NCBI GenBank assembly: GCA_014075215.1
Contig: CP046177.1
Location: forward strand, 1,736,501-1,800,500
Source of the DNA: Flavobacteriaceae bacterium
GTDB lineage: Bacteria; Bacteroidota; Bacteroidia; Flavobacteriales; Flavobacteriaceae
Length of the DNA: 64,000 nt
Reading direction: 5' to 3'
Shown here: positions 9,817-18,670 of the stretch, piece after piece
Layout: the number at the start of each line of letters is the position of its first letter
Numbering within the stretch: position 1 is the first letter of the stretch
Notes under the pieces: model-generated
What the model was told of the DNA's origin: nothing
The model's input: the letters and a program-made list of their open reading frames with translations, nothing else
Databases searched by the model: none
Position numbers and translations under genes: made by a program

Positions 9817-10951
9817 GCCCCATTCCGTCCTCATTTCAGGGGTTTTTGTGGGGGATTTTTTGTGTTTTGGGTTTGGTTTTTTAGTTTTTTTGGTGGTGGT
9901 TTTTCTTGGGCTTTTTTTCGTTTCGTTTTTGGTCTTTTTAAAGCATTTTTTTACGTTAAATTTCATTTTTTTATTGCCGTAAGCAAAAGTTTTTTTTGAC
10001 TGGAACAGTCATTTATGTATCCTTTTTTGAGCCGATTATTAGGCTCCATCACGCCAAAGGCGAGTTGTTTTTTTGGGCTTTTTGTGGTGAGCCACCACAG
10101 GCATTTTTTTTGGCTTTTTTTTCTTTTCTTTTTTTGCTCTGTATTACAGTTCTATTTTTGGGGCTTTTTTGTGGGTTTTTTGTAACTATTTTGTCAATTA
10201 TTTGTTAGTTTTTCAGTCAATTATTCGATTTCATCACGTCAAAGACGAGAATTTTTGGACTTTTTTACCGCTTTGCGGTGGGGCTTTTTTGTTTTCTGCT
10301 GACCAAAATCCTTTTATCTGTTTATGTATAGTTTTTTATAATTTTTAAATATTTATTATCAGTATTTTATAATAAAATTGTATAATTTTAATTGTGTTTT
10401 TTTAGTGTATTTTTTGATTTTCGCCAAAAATGTCGGTGGTTTTCCTTTCTATTTTTGGGCTTTTTACCGCCTTGCGGTGGGGCTTTTTCGACTGTAATTT
10501 TGTATGTTAATTTTTGCCTTATTTTTTGGTTTTATCACAACAAATAAAATTCGTTTTTGGGCTTTTTTACCGCTTTGCGGTGGGGCTTTTTTCTTTTTTT
10601 TTGTGCTGTTTTGTTGGGGCATTTTTTGAGGTTTTTTTTAGGGTTTTTAACCCAATTTATTTTCGTTTTTAAACGAACTATTTTTGATATTTCGGCAAAC
10701 TCAATACAAGTTTTAGGCGGTTCTTATTTGTTCCCTTTTTTGTCAATTTAGTATTTGATTTTTAAAAGCAATTTTAAGCCTGTTTTTTGCTCTTTTTTAG
10801 CCGTTTTTCGGCTCTCAGATTTAGGGCTTTGTTTCTGTTCTTTTTTGTGCTTTTTCTTCTCTTTTTTGCGTTGGTTTTGGGCTGTTTTTGGTTTCGTTTT
10901 TCTGTGTTTTTCGCCCCCACAAAAACCCCTGAAATGAGGACGGAATGGGGC
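9817..10951. other. hairpin-array segment A, centre of inverted duplication A (non-coding)
   Basis: A 1135-bp non-coding segment bounded by a 37-bp inverted repeat (9817..9853 and 10915..10951, beginning GCCCCATTCCGTCCTCATTT). The plus strand is extremely T/G-rich. Short palindromes with 3-6-base loops are strung along it: TGACTGGAACAGTCA, AGCCGATTATTAGGCT, TGGTGAGCCACCA, CCGCTTTGCGG (repeated), CCGCCTTGCGG, AGCCGTTTTTCGGCT. Many are followed by GGGGCTTTTTT. The same segment, more alike to each other, occurs at 21821..22927 (same orientation) and 27601..28707 (reversed). The open frames inside are Phe/Leu-rich low-complexity sequence on both strands and not credible genes. Function unknown. 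Confidence 0.85.
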
Positions 10952-11055
10952 AGAAAAGAAAAACAAAGAAAAAACAGCGAGAGGCTAGTCACAGCAAGGG
11001 ATAGAGACGAAAAAAGAATTGTTGATAAGTTTTTTTGAAAACGTGCTTTGAAACT

Positions 11056-11084
11056 AAAAAACCACCTCGTTAGAAGTGGTTTTT
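11056..11084 (-). terminator. rho-independent terminator, mirror copy
   Basis: Mirror image of the hairpin at 8257..8285, with a 12-pair stem and loop GTTA on the plus strand. It serves the minus-strand lipoprotein gene that ends at 11137. Confidence 0.85.
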
Positions 11085-11136
11085 ATTTATTTTTCCTTAT
11101 TTTTAATAAGAATCTGTAGGGCATTACCCTTATCTA

Positions 11137-11691
11137 TCAATTACTAGGATTAACTAAAATCTCTCCTGTAGATTTTAATTTAATAATCGATTTTTCCGAT
11201 TTATCAATAATTAATGAATCAGGGTCATATGAGTAATAGCCTTCAATACTTACTTGTTCAATAATACTATCATTGATGAATTTTGATTTAATTTCATAAA
11301 AATCTTCACCTCCATTACAAATTAAAGGATGAGAATCAATTAATTCTCCTTTTTTAGAATAGTTTATGATACTTAAACAATATTCTTTGCCTTCATTATA
11401 AAAGTAATAAACATAAGAATAATGGTTTGTTGTGTCTAAAACAGAATAATAGTAATATTTTGCAGAAGTATTATTTTTTAATATTTTTTTAAACGCCAAA
11501 TCAGAGCTATCAACTTCAATTAATTTGTCAGGATATACACTATCTAGACTATCAATATTAAACCCTTTAAAACCTAATTCCTTAATATAAAACTTATCAA
11601 AATTAATATTTCTTATATTAGGTTTTTTATTACAAGAAATGATTACCAAAAATATTAAGAATGCGATAATTATTTTATTTCTTTTTCCCAT
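11137..11691 (-). CDS. lipoprotein, probable immunity protein for the LAS-type rhs tip (copy 2)
   Basis: Identical in protein sequence to 7650..8204: 184 residues, lipobox VIISC, lipidated Cys20. It overlaps the end of the upstream rhs-tip gene by 17 bases, as in the other arm. Because the full-length rhs gene of the left arm is broken, this copy would guard the cell against the tip of the orphan gene at 11675..13381, if that is made. Confidence 0.75.
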   Translation of the reverse strand: MGKRNKIIIAFLIFLVIISCNKKPNIRNINFDKFYIKELGFKGFNIDSLDSVYPDKLIEVDSSDLAFKKILKNNTSAKYYYYSVLDTTNHYSYVYYFYNEGKEYCLSIINYSKKGELIDSHPLICNGGEDFYEIKSKFINDSIIEQVSIEGYYSYDPDSLIIDKSEKSIIKLKSTGEILVNPSN

Positions 11692-13381
11692 TTCCAGTTC
11701 CTATATGTATATGGTTATTATGTCCACTATTAAATTTTACTCCTTGCCCTTTTATTTTGTCTTGTAATGGAGTGCCTAAATGGATGTGATCCATTCCAAG
11801 ACTATTAGCTATATTAACTAATGTTTGAACTCTGCTTGGATCAGAAAGCCCTGCAGCTCTTTTTCCTTGACCTATTATAGTTTGACCTGAAGAATTTGTA
11901 TATCTAAAATCTGCTTGACTTCCATTATAATGAGTGGAGTGTTGCGCCCACCCCCTTCTTGTCCTAAAAAAAGGAGAGTCTCCTGTTTCTGTAGAAAAAT
12001 CACCAAATTGAAGTCTATCTCCTCTAAATTGAGATTCATATTGTCCAGATAGATTTATAAAATTGGCTACATTTCCTGCCGTTCCCCAACCATCTTGAAT
12101 AGTTTGTCCATTTCTTTGTCCATCATTTCTATTGTATGAAGTAAAAGTTGTTCCGCTTTCAGGCATTTCCACCATACCGTTTTCATTTGGTGTTAAAATG
12201 TTAACAGCACTTTCCATTCTTCCATTTTCACCAGACTGCGTGGTAAAATGCACAACAGACCCATTACCCATAACTAATGCTGCATCACCAACACTTCCTT
12301 CGACTGCTGTTCCATTATCATTATAACCAACCCAATTATATCCTGTTATATTGTCATCATCGTCCTTTATACTCATCCATTCTAACCCCTCAAGTTCAAT
12401 ACCATCAATAACTCTATTTTCAGCAAAATTGTAAGGTGATTGATAACTATACTCTTCTCCTAATGGATCTATTTGCCAAAATCTTCCAATTGCTGGGTCG
12501 TGCATTCTGTATCTAAATTCCAAAACATTCAATCCAAGCTCTTTTGAAATTTCCTGTCCTTGGAACGTTTTGTAGTTGTTTTTAACGCCATTTACAACAT
12601 TATTATACCCTTTATGTTTCAGTCCAAAAGGATAATACGAGCTCTCCTCTACAATCTCATCTTGAGATATATCCCCCGAATCATCGGTATCTGCATAGGA
12701 TAATCGTACATTCCCCAAGTGGTCTTTATATTGATATACATATCCGAACTTGCCATCCTCGTTTTTTACATACCCCTCCGGCTGATTAAAGAACTGTAGT
12801 TTATCATTTTCATAAATATGATTCCCTGCATAGTCTGTTGTTGTAAAACTACTAGCATAACCATCATCAACTACTTTTCTTAACTTTACTCCACTTGCAT
12901 CATAAGTATACAAAATTTTACCTGTTTCTAATTGTACTAAAGTTGGTAAATTCAAGTGATTGTAATCTATATGTATAATGCCTTTATTCTTATCTGCAAT
13001 CATATTTCCATTGGTATCATAGGTGTAATCTACAGTTGAAGTATTTCCATCTTTAAAGCCTTGTGTAATTTCAGATTTATCCAATACTCCTAGTAATTTA
13101 TTCCCTGTATCATAACGATAATGTAAATCGTCCATCACCCCAAACTCTGTTGCTTCTTCATTTACGTGTCCATATCTTTCAAGACCTAAAATATTTCCAT
13201 TCTTGTCATAATTTACTCCTTTTAAATCATAATTTGATGAAGTTGAGCCTGTTGCCCCTGTGATTCTATTTAACGCATCATAAGGATACCTTATGCAAAA
13301 AAAATGAACACCGGTCGCTTTTTTTTGCGATGTCTTTCTACAAAGAAAAAAATTACGGTATCTCAGCATGCTTACTCTCAT
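11675..13381 (-). CDS. orphan rhs fragment with LAS-metallopeptidase-like tip (copy 2)
   Basis: A 568-residue frame. The first ~30 residues (MRVSMLRYRNFFLC...) do not look like rhs; from about residue 33 (YPYDALNRITGATG) it is YD-repeat shell, then the RHS core DPAIGRFWQIDPLG and the same tip as the left arm with H-x6-D and H-x-H. There is no signal peptide and no DUF6443 part, so it looks like a displaced 3' end of an rhs gene whose upstream junction is near 13290. Upstream of ~12693 it differs from the 4551..5197 copy at many positions, so it derives from a different rhs shell. It may be a silent tip cassette. Expression from 13381 is doubtful. Confidence 0.7.
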   Translation of the reverse strand: MRVSMLRYRNFFLCRKTSQKKATGVHFFCIRYPYDALNRITGATGSTSSNYDLKGVNYDKNGNILGLERYGHVNEEATEFGVMDDLHYRYDTGNKLLGVLDKSEITQGFKDGNTSTVDYTYDTNGNMIADKNKGIIHIDYNHLNLPTLVQLETGKILYTYDASGVKLRKVVDDGYASSFTTTDYAGNHIYENDKLQFFNQPEGYVKNEDGKFGYVYQYKDHLGNVRLSYADTDDSGDISQDEIVEESSYYPFGLKHKGYNNVVNGVKNNYKTFQGQEISKELGLNVLEFRYRMHDPAIGRFWQIDPLGEEYSYQSPYNFAENRVIDGIELEGLEWMSIKDDDDNITGYNWVGYNDNGTAVEGSVGDAALVMGNGSVVHFTTQSGENGRMESAVNILTPNENGMVEMPESGTTFTSYNRNDGQRNGQTIQDGWGTAGNVANFINLSGQYESQFRGDRLQFGDFSTETGDSPFFRTRRGWAQHSTHYNGSQADFRYTNSSGQTIIGQGKRAAGLSDPSRVQTLVNIANSLGMDHIHLGTPLQDKIKGQGVKFNSGHNNHIHIGTGNGKKK

Positions 13382-14341
13382 AACTTACCCAAATATAAAA
13401 AAAAATTCCGGGTATCTGTTGGTTCATTGGTGAATTAGTAATTAGTAATTGGTCATTGGTAGTGGAGTAGTAAGTATGGAGATGTGAGTATTAAGTATTA
13501 GGGGGAACTTCATTTTAAAAAGATGAGGATTTATAGTGGGGCCGAAGCCAGGAGATAAATCGTCAGCTTTTTAAAATCGACAAGCGATAGCGCGTTCAGC
13601 TTCACAACTACATCGTTTGTTGTAAATTCTTCCGTCTGTGATATCTAAAATGATTTCCGTACTGCTTTTAAAAACAAACGATAGTGCGTTAGCTTTTCAT
13701 CTAAAAACGTTTACTATATTTCCCTTTTTTTGATTTACCCTTACTGTTTGTAGAGGCCAACGCCGATTGAGTGTTCTGCGTTGTACGCAAAACCAGCGCA
13801 GCAAAAGCGCAGCGCCAAAGCCGACGTGGACACAGGAGCTGTGAACGATTAAGTGAGCAGCGTGGACGCGCCACAAGCATTTTTTTTTCTCCTTTTTCTA
13901 AAAATTAATAAATCCGTTTAAAAAAAATGCGCAGTAGGCTTTGGCACCAGCGGCTGCGCCAGATAAGCAGCGGTGGATTTTTGTAGGCGACCCATAGGAG
14001 CCGTTCACAAAAATACAGAGGAGCTGCGGGTGAGCGGAGCAGAAGCCGGGAGGCAGCAGCTTTTTTTTGACCAAAAGGAACGCCCGGAGGGACCCTTTTT
14101 GGACAAACAAAAGTGCTGCACAGAGGGGCGTAGCGAACACCTTATAACCGCTCGTATAGTTGGTTTAAAGTTCCAGGTTTAAAATTTAAGATGCAATGCT
14201 AAATCACCCACTAGAAGCCTTATACTATCCATTTTTCTTATAGCACTATCAAAAAAATTGATGATAGAGAAGCTCCGGGTTTCAGTTTCAGATTTTGGAT
14301 TCAATTTTTAAACCCGCAACTTTGAAGCTTTTACAGTGAAT
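13382..14341. other. 960-bp stretch without a credible gene
   Basis: The stretch lies between the orphan rhs fragment and the recombinase pair. It starts with AT-rich repeats (AATTAGTAATTAGTAATTGG near 13430) and becomes markedly GC-richer at about 13750..14150, with short repeated words such as GCGCAGC, GAGCGGAGCAGAAGC and CAGCGGCTGCGCC. Two open frames (13898..14140 minus and 13973..14182 plus) overlap on opposite strands, with no start signal and odd composition, and were not accepted. Its place downstream of the two recombinase genes makes it a candidate end or attachment region of that gene set. No repeat with the other set's flank was recognised by eye. Confidence 0.5.
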
Positions 14342-15241
14342 TTAACTTAATGGATGGTATGTATTAATAATTTCCTGCAATTGATTTAAATCTTCTTGCT
14401 GATATCTTTCTGTAGTGCTAATCCTTTTATGTCCTGCTAATATTTGTACTTTCCTTAAATTGTATTTCTCTAACCAATGCACAATAACACTTGAACGTAT
14501 TTGATGTATGTTGGTAACTTTATGATTTATCTTTTTTAGTTTCTTTATAATATGGGCTACCGTATCTGTTATTCTGCCTCCGGAAGCTATAAAAACGTAA
14601 GGGTTCTCCGGGTGATCTTTAGGTAGTAATTCAGGCCGTACTTGCGTTACATATTCTAAAAACCCTATCACTTGCCAGGGTTTTAGTTCTAATGTTCTAT
14701 GATTGCCTATATTTCCTCCGGGTATATGAATCTTTCCCTGAGAAAGCTCTAAATGTTCTAATTCCAAGCGTTTTAAATCCGAAGTAGTAAGCCCCTGATA
14801 GACCAATAAACCTATAATTACTTTATTTCTTTTATTTGCCAGTATTCTTACCGGGTGCTTGTCTTGTTCTGTGTCATAAGAATAATAGATATCTTCTAAT
14901 TCATCTAAGGAAAGTAAATCGTGTAATACTGTTTTTCTCTTCTCTCCTTGTATTCTAAGCCCTGTAAATGGGTTCCTCTCCAAACTTGCCATATGCACAA
15001 GATAATTACAATAACAGTTTGTTGAATTTAGTATATGATTAACTGTTGCGGGTTTATTATAGAACTTCTGTAAGTATGCTACGTATTTTAATGCTGTTTT
15101 ATAATCTAATGCTATACCTTTTATATTTTCTATGGTAAGCCATGCTATAAATTTATCAGCTAAAAACAGATACGATTTGACAGAGGATTTGGCATAGTTT
15201 TCTTGTTTCAGGTATTCTCTGTAATGGTCCAATGTATTCAT
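14342..15241 (-). CDS. tyrosine recombinase, second of a pair, missing the first catalytic Arg
   Basis: A 299-residue Xer-like integrase. The N-terminal SAM-like core-binding domain covers about residues 1-90 (YREYLKQENYAKSSVKSYLFLADKFIAWL). In the catalytic domain, box I reads YQGLTTSDLKRLELEHL, where canonical enzymes have GLR(V/A)xEL, so the first Arg is replaced by Thr. Box II has HQIRSSVIVHWL (His and Arg kept) and AGHKRISTTERY supplies His and the nucleophile Tyr. The downstream partner at 32522..33451 has the same change, so it is a conserved feature of this subfamily rather than decay. It lies 54 bases after the canonical partner gene, probably in one operon with the ATPase. It may act as the weakly active half of a heteromeric recombinase. 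Confidence 0.88.
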   Translation of the reverse strand: MNTLDHYREYLKQENYAKSSVKSYLFLADKFIAWLTIENIKGIALDYKTALKYVAYLQKFYNKPATVNHILNSTNCYCNYLVHMASLERNPFTGLRIQGEKRKTVLHDLLSLDELEDIYYSYDTEQDKHPVRILANKRNKVIIGLLVYQGLTTSDLKRLELEHLELSQGKIHIPGGNIGNHRTLELKPWQVIGFLEYVTQVRPELLPKDHPENPYVFIASGGRITDTVAHIIKKLKKINHKVTNIHQIRSSVIVHWLEKYNLRKVQILAGHKRISTTERYQQEDLNQLQEIINTYHPLS

Positions 15242-15295
15242 GGTAATAATTAATGATCTCTTGTCATTGCCAGGTGCGTGTATGGGAATGACAAA

Positions 15296-16219
15296 TTATT
15301 GTTCTTGCTTTGCAAGGTGTGTATAGAGTTGTGTGGTTTCCAATGAAGCGTGTCCTAAAAACTGCTGTATACTTTCCATAGGTGCGCCTTGTTTCAAAAG
15401 ATGTGTGGCAATAGAATGTCTAAGGGTATGCGGGGTAATTTTCTTATGGTTTAATCCTTCATCATTTGTCAGTGCTACCAGTACCCGTATTCTTGCTCTA
15501 AGGCTTTGTACTCCCAGTCTTTTACCTTGGGAGCCAATAAAAAAAGCTTCTGTTTGATTTGCTTTGTAAAACGCTAAGCGCCCATCATATAAATATTCCT
15601 CTAAGATGTTTAAGTTATAAGTGTTGAGAGGTACAAAACGCTCTTTATAATTCTTCCCTTTTCTTACATAGGCTAATTGCTTATCAAATAAAATATCTTT
15701 TCTATCGAGCTGTGAGGCTTCATTGGCTCTAAGGCCTAAACTATACAAACACACTAACATGGCTTTATCTCTTAGGCGGATTCTTACCATTTCACTGCTA
15801 TGATCAGTTGCCTTGAATAAAGTCTTTATTTGCTGTTTTGTAAGAATTTGGATAGCTCTGTCGTCTTTTGTGGTTTCTGCTTTTAAATGAATTGGAATAG
15901 GGCTTGTATGGTGTTTTTTCAGATATTCATTGAACTTTCTAAGTGCTTGTTGATGTTGGTTTAAAGTGGCTTTCATTAATGCGCCTTGTCTAACCTGGTT
16001 TGGCCTTTGTTGTAAATACCTGTAGTAATCTTTTACGGTCTCTACACTATTGTGATGTATTTTTTTTATGCCCTTAGTCTCTAAATAATGTAAAAATTCT
16101 TGCAGATACCTGGTGTAGTTCTCACACATACTGCTGCTAAAACTTAAAATATCCAGCCACTCTTTATATGATTTTACCAAGGTTTTATAACTCTGATTGT
16201 GTAATTTTAATTTCTGCAT
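15296..16219 (-). CDS. tyrosine recombinase, first of a pair, canonical XerC/D-like
   Basis: A 307-residue integrase with a complete catalytic set: LGLRANEASQL (Arg I), a beta-strand Lys region RKGKNYKERFVPL, HTLRHSIATHLL (His, Arg, His), and LGHASLETTQLYTH (His and nucleophilic Tyr). The N-terminal ~110 residues form the core-binding domain. It is transcribed between the P-loop ATPase (upstream, gap 105 bases) and the Arg-less recombinase. The same three-gene order occurs at 32522..36725. It likely cuts and rejoins DNA at the ends of this mobile set or at a nearby target; which site is unknown. Confidence 0.9.
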   Translation of the reverse strand: MQKLKLHNQSYKTLVKSYKEWLDILSFSSSMCENYTRYLQEFLHYLETKGIKKIHHNSVETVKDYYRYLQQRPNQVRQGALMKATLNQHQQALRKFNEYLKKHHTSPIPIHLKAETTKDDRAIQILTKQQIKTLFKATDHSSEMVRIRLRDKAMLVCLYSLGLRANEASQLDRKDILFDKQLAYVRKGKNYKERFVPLNTYNLNILEEYLYDGRLAFYKANQTEAFFIGSQGKRLGVQSLRARIRVLVALTNDEGLNHKKITPHTLRHSIATHLLKQGAPMESIQQFLGHASLETTQLYTHLAKQEQ

Positions 16220-16324
16220 GACTATTTTTTTTTACTTCGGTATGTGTTTTTTTAGCATTTATGGTTTGGTAGTCATAAAGTATTGACTATCTGTTTATTA
16301 ACCGGTTCAAATAGAAGTGGTTCG

Positions 16325-17860
16325 TTATGAACCGCTGGCTCGATTGATTTTATCTATACAATCCTGCAAGGCCTTTGCTATGGTGGCTTTCAGGGTAGCG
16401 TAGTCATCTGTAACGGTCAGCTCATAGCGGTAGATTTTCTTTTCTTTGGTAGCTACTCTTTGCATCACATCAGCATCGAGGAGTTCCAAAAAACGACGAC
16501 GAACAGTGGATTTGGCAAGCCGTAACCAACTTCTTACTTCTGCATTGCTAAAGTTCTTTTGTTTGGTTTTCTTTAGATGACTTTTGAGTCTTTCAAAAAA
16601 ATCTCTACAAGCTCCACTTAGCAGATCACTTTTTCTAAGCAATACTTCTGTTATTAAATGGTTAGCTTCTTGTATGTCTTCTGTTGTTGTTTCTATATGG
16701 ATTTCTCCTGTGGCCTCGTTTACTTTTTCCTCTCTTTGGTATTGATGATAGAATGTAATAGCCTCTATTAATTGTAAATAGTGGGAGTTGGTTCTGCGGG
16801 GTTTGAATACGGATTGGGGTAGCTCCAGGTATTCTGCAAAGGGGTTGATAACCTTTATGGGTTTGAGCACACGTTGTGTATTTCTAAGTAGTGCCGCAGC
16901 CTGTAGCTGTCCTTCTTCATTGACCTTTCCGGCAGAGATAGCACGCTGATAATCCATGATCTTTTTATCCTGTATTTCGGATTCATCGATATAGAGTAAG
17001 AAGCTCCGGTTACTATTATCTTCATAAACAGATTCTCTGGTAGTACAGCCTGCTACCGATACCGGGCCTTCTACGGTCAGGTGAATGGTTTTGGTAGTCC
17101 CTTTGCTATCTTTATGAACCACCGTTTTGGTGATTCTTTTTTTACTTTGTAATTCTCTAAGTGGATAGAGTACCGATTCTGCTCCGTCTAAATCTTCAAT
17201 GAGTATCAGTTTGTGTTGTAATTCCGTTCTGTTAAAATAATAAAAGGCATTTGCTGATAATACGGTAATTTCTACCTTGTCTTCCTCTGGGATGAGTTCT
17301 GCTACTTTTGATTGCAAGTGGGTTTTTCCAACGCCTGAACTTCCCAGAGAGATACAATGTAGCGGATTATTGGTTTTCCGGGAAGTAAATAACAAGTACA
17401 TCAGAAGGCGATTGGTTTCTTCTCCTATCACACCTGACCTTCCGATGTACCGGTTTGTTAAGCTTAACAGGTGCTGCTTTTTCAAAAAGGCGGTAGCTTC
17501 CCGGGTAGCTTTAGCTGTTAGGGGTTTTATTTCCGGGCCGGCCTGTTGTTGTTTTTCACGCTCCAATAAAATAAAACGGTAATTCTCTAACTCCCGGGTA
17601 AGCTCCTGCAGAGTTGGCCTCACTACAGAAGTCCCAATCTCTAATCTTTCTGCTATTCTTCTTACAAATTTTTCTACCTGGTTGTCATTATACAGATCGA
17701 TACTGTGCCTTAAAATATGGGTGGACTCTATTTTTTGGATGCTTAGGGTTACTCTGAGGCTTTCCAACTTTCCAACTTTTAGGCCTCCTAAAATCCGGAT
17801 GTCTAAATGTTTGGTTTTATATTGGTAGTTGTTGGAGTTGGTAGTATTTAGTTTGTTCAT
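16325..17860 (-). CDS. P-loop ATPase with C-terminal winged helix, mobile-element helicase-like
   Basis: A 511-residue protein. From about residue 130 it aligns by eye with the C-terminal half of the TOPRIM-ATPase at 34566..36725 (FLKKQHLLSLTNRYIGRSGVIGEE against FLKRKHLLKNLNQLIGKAGIVGEQ). Walker A is LGSSGVGKTHL near residue 175 and Walker B is LILIEDLDG near residue 220. An arginine-rich sensor-like EDNSNRSFLLYID follows, and the end is a winged helix (NAEVRSWLRLAKSTVRRRFLEL). The N-terminal ~130 residues differ and have no TOPRIM. By homology to the fused copy it is probably a replicative helicase/primase partner of the element. Upstream of it, divergently, lies an HTH regulator. Confidence 0.8.
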   Translation of the reverse strand: MNKLNTTNSNNYQYKTKHLDIRILGGLKVGKLESLRVTLSIQKIESTHILRHSIDLYNDNQVEKFVRRIAERLEIGTSVVRPTLQELTRELENYRFILLEREKQQQAGPEIKPLTAKATREATAFLKKQHLLSLTNRYIGRSGVIGEETNRLLMYLLFTSRKTNNPLHCISLGSSGVGKTHLQSKVAELIPEEDKVEITVLSANAFYYFNRTELQHKLILIEDLDGAESVLYPLRELQSKKRITKTVVHKDSKGTTKTIHLTVEGPVSVAGCTTRESVYEDNSNRSFLLYIDESEIQDKKIMDYQRAISAGKVNEEGQLQAAALLRNTQRVLKPIKVINPFAEYLELPQSVFKPRRTNSHYLQLIEAITFYHQYQREEKVNEATGEIHIETTTEDIQEANHLITEVLLRKSDLLSGACRDFFERLKSHLKKTKQKNFSNAEVRSWLRLAKSTVRRRFLELLDADVMQRVATKEKKIYRYELTVTDDYATLKATIAKALQDCIDKINRASGS

Positions 17861-17981
17861 AAGTTTTTGTTTTATTCATATCTGCACAAACATACCATTT
17901 TGGCTTTAATACACAATACTCTTTTTAAAACTTTTTATTCACATTAGTATTTAAAAAATTTATAAAATAGTTCGTTTTAGC

Positions 17982-17989
17982 TACTTTTG
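17982..17989 (+). promoter_or_regulatory. -7 box of the HTH regulator gene
   Basis: TACTTTTG fits the Bacteroidetes -7 consensus TAnnTTTG and lies 19 bases before the ATG at 18009. A good -33 TTTG was not seen. The ~150-bp gap is shared with the divergent ATPase gene, so an operator may lie here. Confidence 0.5.
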
Positions 17990-18008
17990 GATTGTTAATA
18001 AACTAAAA

Positions 18009-18365
18009 ATGCATTTAATGAGTCTTGGAAGAAGATTGAAAGAAGAAAGGATCAAAAAAGGGGTATCACAACAAAAATTAGCAGAGATAACGGATACTCA
18101 TTATAGCAATATTGGCCGTTATGAAAGAGCAGGTGCCAAACCTTCGGCAGAAGTATTAAACCGTATTGCACAGGCTTTGGAGGTTTCCCCGGATTATCTA
18201 ATCAATGGAACTTTAGAAGATAAAGCCAACGTAAATATCACTGATGAAAAATTGTTATCTCAATTTAAGAAGATAGAGAAAATGCCGGAAGATAAAAAGC
18301 AACTTCTGGTTGAGTTCCTAGACGGTTTTATTTTTAAGACTACCGTACAAAAACTTGCACAATAA
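18009..18365 (+). CDS. XRE-family HTH transcriptional regulator
   Basis: A 118-residue protein with an N-terminal HTH_3 domain (LGRRLKEERIKKGVSQQKLAEITDTHYSNIGRYE and SAEVLNRIAQALEVSPDYLI) and a C-terminal helical tail (LLSQFKKIEKMPEDKKQLLVEFLDGFI) typical of regulators that dimerise through it. The start at 18009 is close to a second ATG at 18018; either is possible. It diverges from the ATPase and recombinase genes and probably represses them, as such regulators do in mobile elements. No SOS-cleavage or peptidase domain is attached. Confidence 0.85.
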   Translation: MHLMSLGRRLKEERIKKGVSQQKLAEITDTHYSNIGRYERAGAKPSAEVLNRIAQALEVSPDYLINGTLEDKANVNITDEKLLSQFKKIEKMPEDKKQLLVEFLDGFIFKTTVQKLAQ

Positions 18366-18380
18366 AAACAGAAAACCACC

Positions 18381-18572
18381 CTAAACCTCCAACTCCTTTA
18401 TATTCTCTATATCCCGGAAATTTGTATTACACTTAAAAAAGTAGTTGACCAGTGCCTGCTGATCTTTATACAGACAACCATTGTAGATCACACAACCGCC
18501 AAAAACAATATACCGGGTAGGATATTTAAGACTAAGCTTACGTAATTTCTTTAAGGATATTTTTTCTTTCAT
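18381..18572 (-). CDS. small protein of unknown function (63 aa)
   Basis: A lysine-rich start (MKEKISLKKLRKLSLKYPTRYIVFGGCVIYNGCLYKDQQALVNYFF) with two Cys residues. No family was recognised. It converges on the HTH gene, with 15 bases between stops, and sits between the mobile gene set and the rhs-tip lipoprotein. It may be a real small gene of the element; evidence is limited to composition and an open frame. Confidence 0.4.
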   Translation of the reverse strand: MKEKISLKKLRKLSLKYPTRYIVFGGCVIYNGCLYKDQQALVNYFFKCNTNFRDIENIKELEV

Positions 18573-18670
18573 AACAATATGGGCTTTTATTACAAGTAAG
18601 CCACAGCTATTTTACTAACTATGGCCTACTTTTTTACTATTTACTTTTTGTTAATTCTTAACCTTAATAA

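Larger units (their letters stand above)
6648..9853 (+). repeat. inverted duplication A, left arm
   Basis: The sequence from 6648 reappears in reverse complement up to 12693 and inward to the central segment. The left arm carries the rhs tip, the lipoprotein gene and a terminator, and is interrupted only by the ISL3-type element at 8313..9731. Subtracting that insertion (1427 bp with its target duplication) makes the coordinates mirror exactly around 10384. Outside 6648 the two sides are still related rhs core but clearly diverged. Confidence 0.93.
10915..12693 (-). repeat. inverted duplication A, right arm
   Basis: Reverse complement of the left arm (6648..8312 joined to 9740..9853). It contains the terminator, lipoprotein and rhs-tip genes converging on the centre. 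The encoded lipoprotein and tip are identical in sequence to those of the left arm, so the duplication is young or is homogenised by gene conversion. The outer limit falls inside the rhs core at the codons for ADTDDSGD. Confidence 0.93.

Noticed and set aside
9700..11038. Several 60-88 residue open frames in segment A on both strands
   Set aside because: They are Phe/Leu-rich on one strand and Lys/Asn/Thr-rich on the other, caused by the T/G bias, with no start signal and overlapping opposite frames.
13898..14182. Overlapping 80- and 69-residue frames in the GC-richer gap
   Set aside because: They lie on opposite strands of the same DNA, with no recognisable domain and no start signal.
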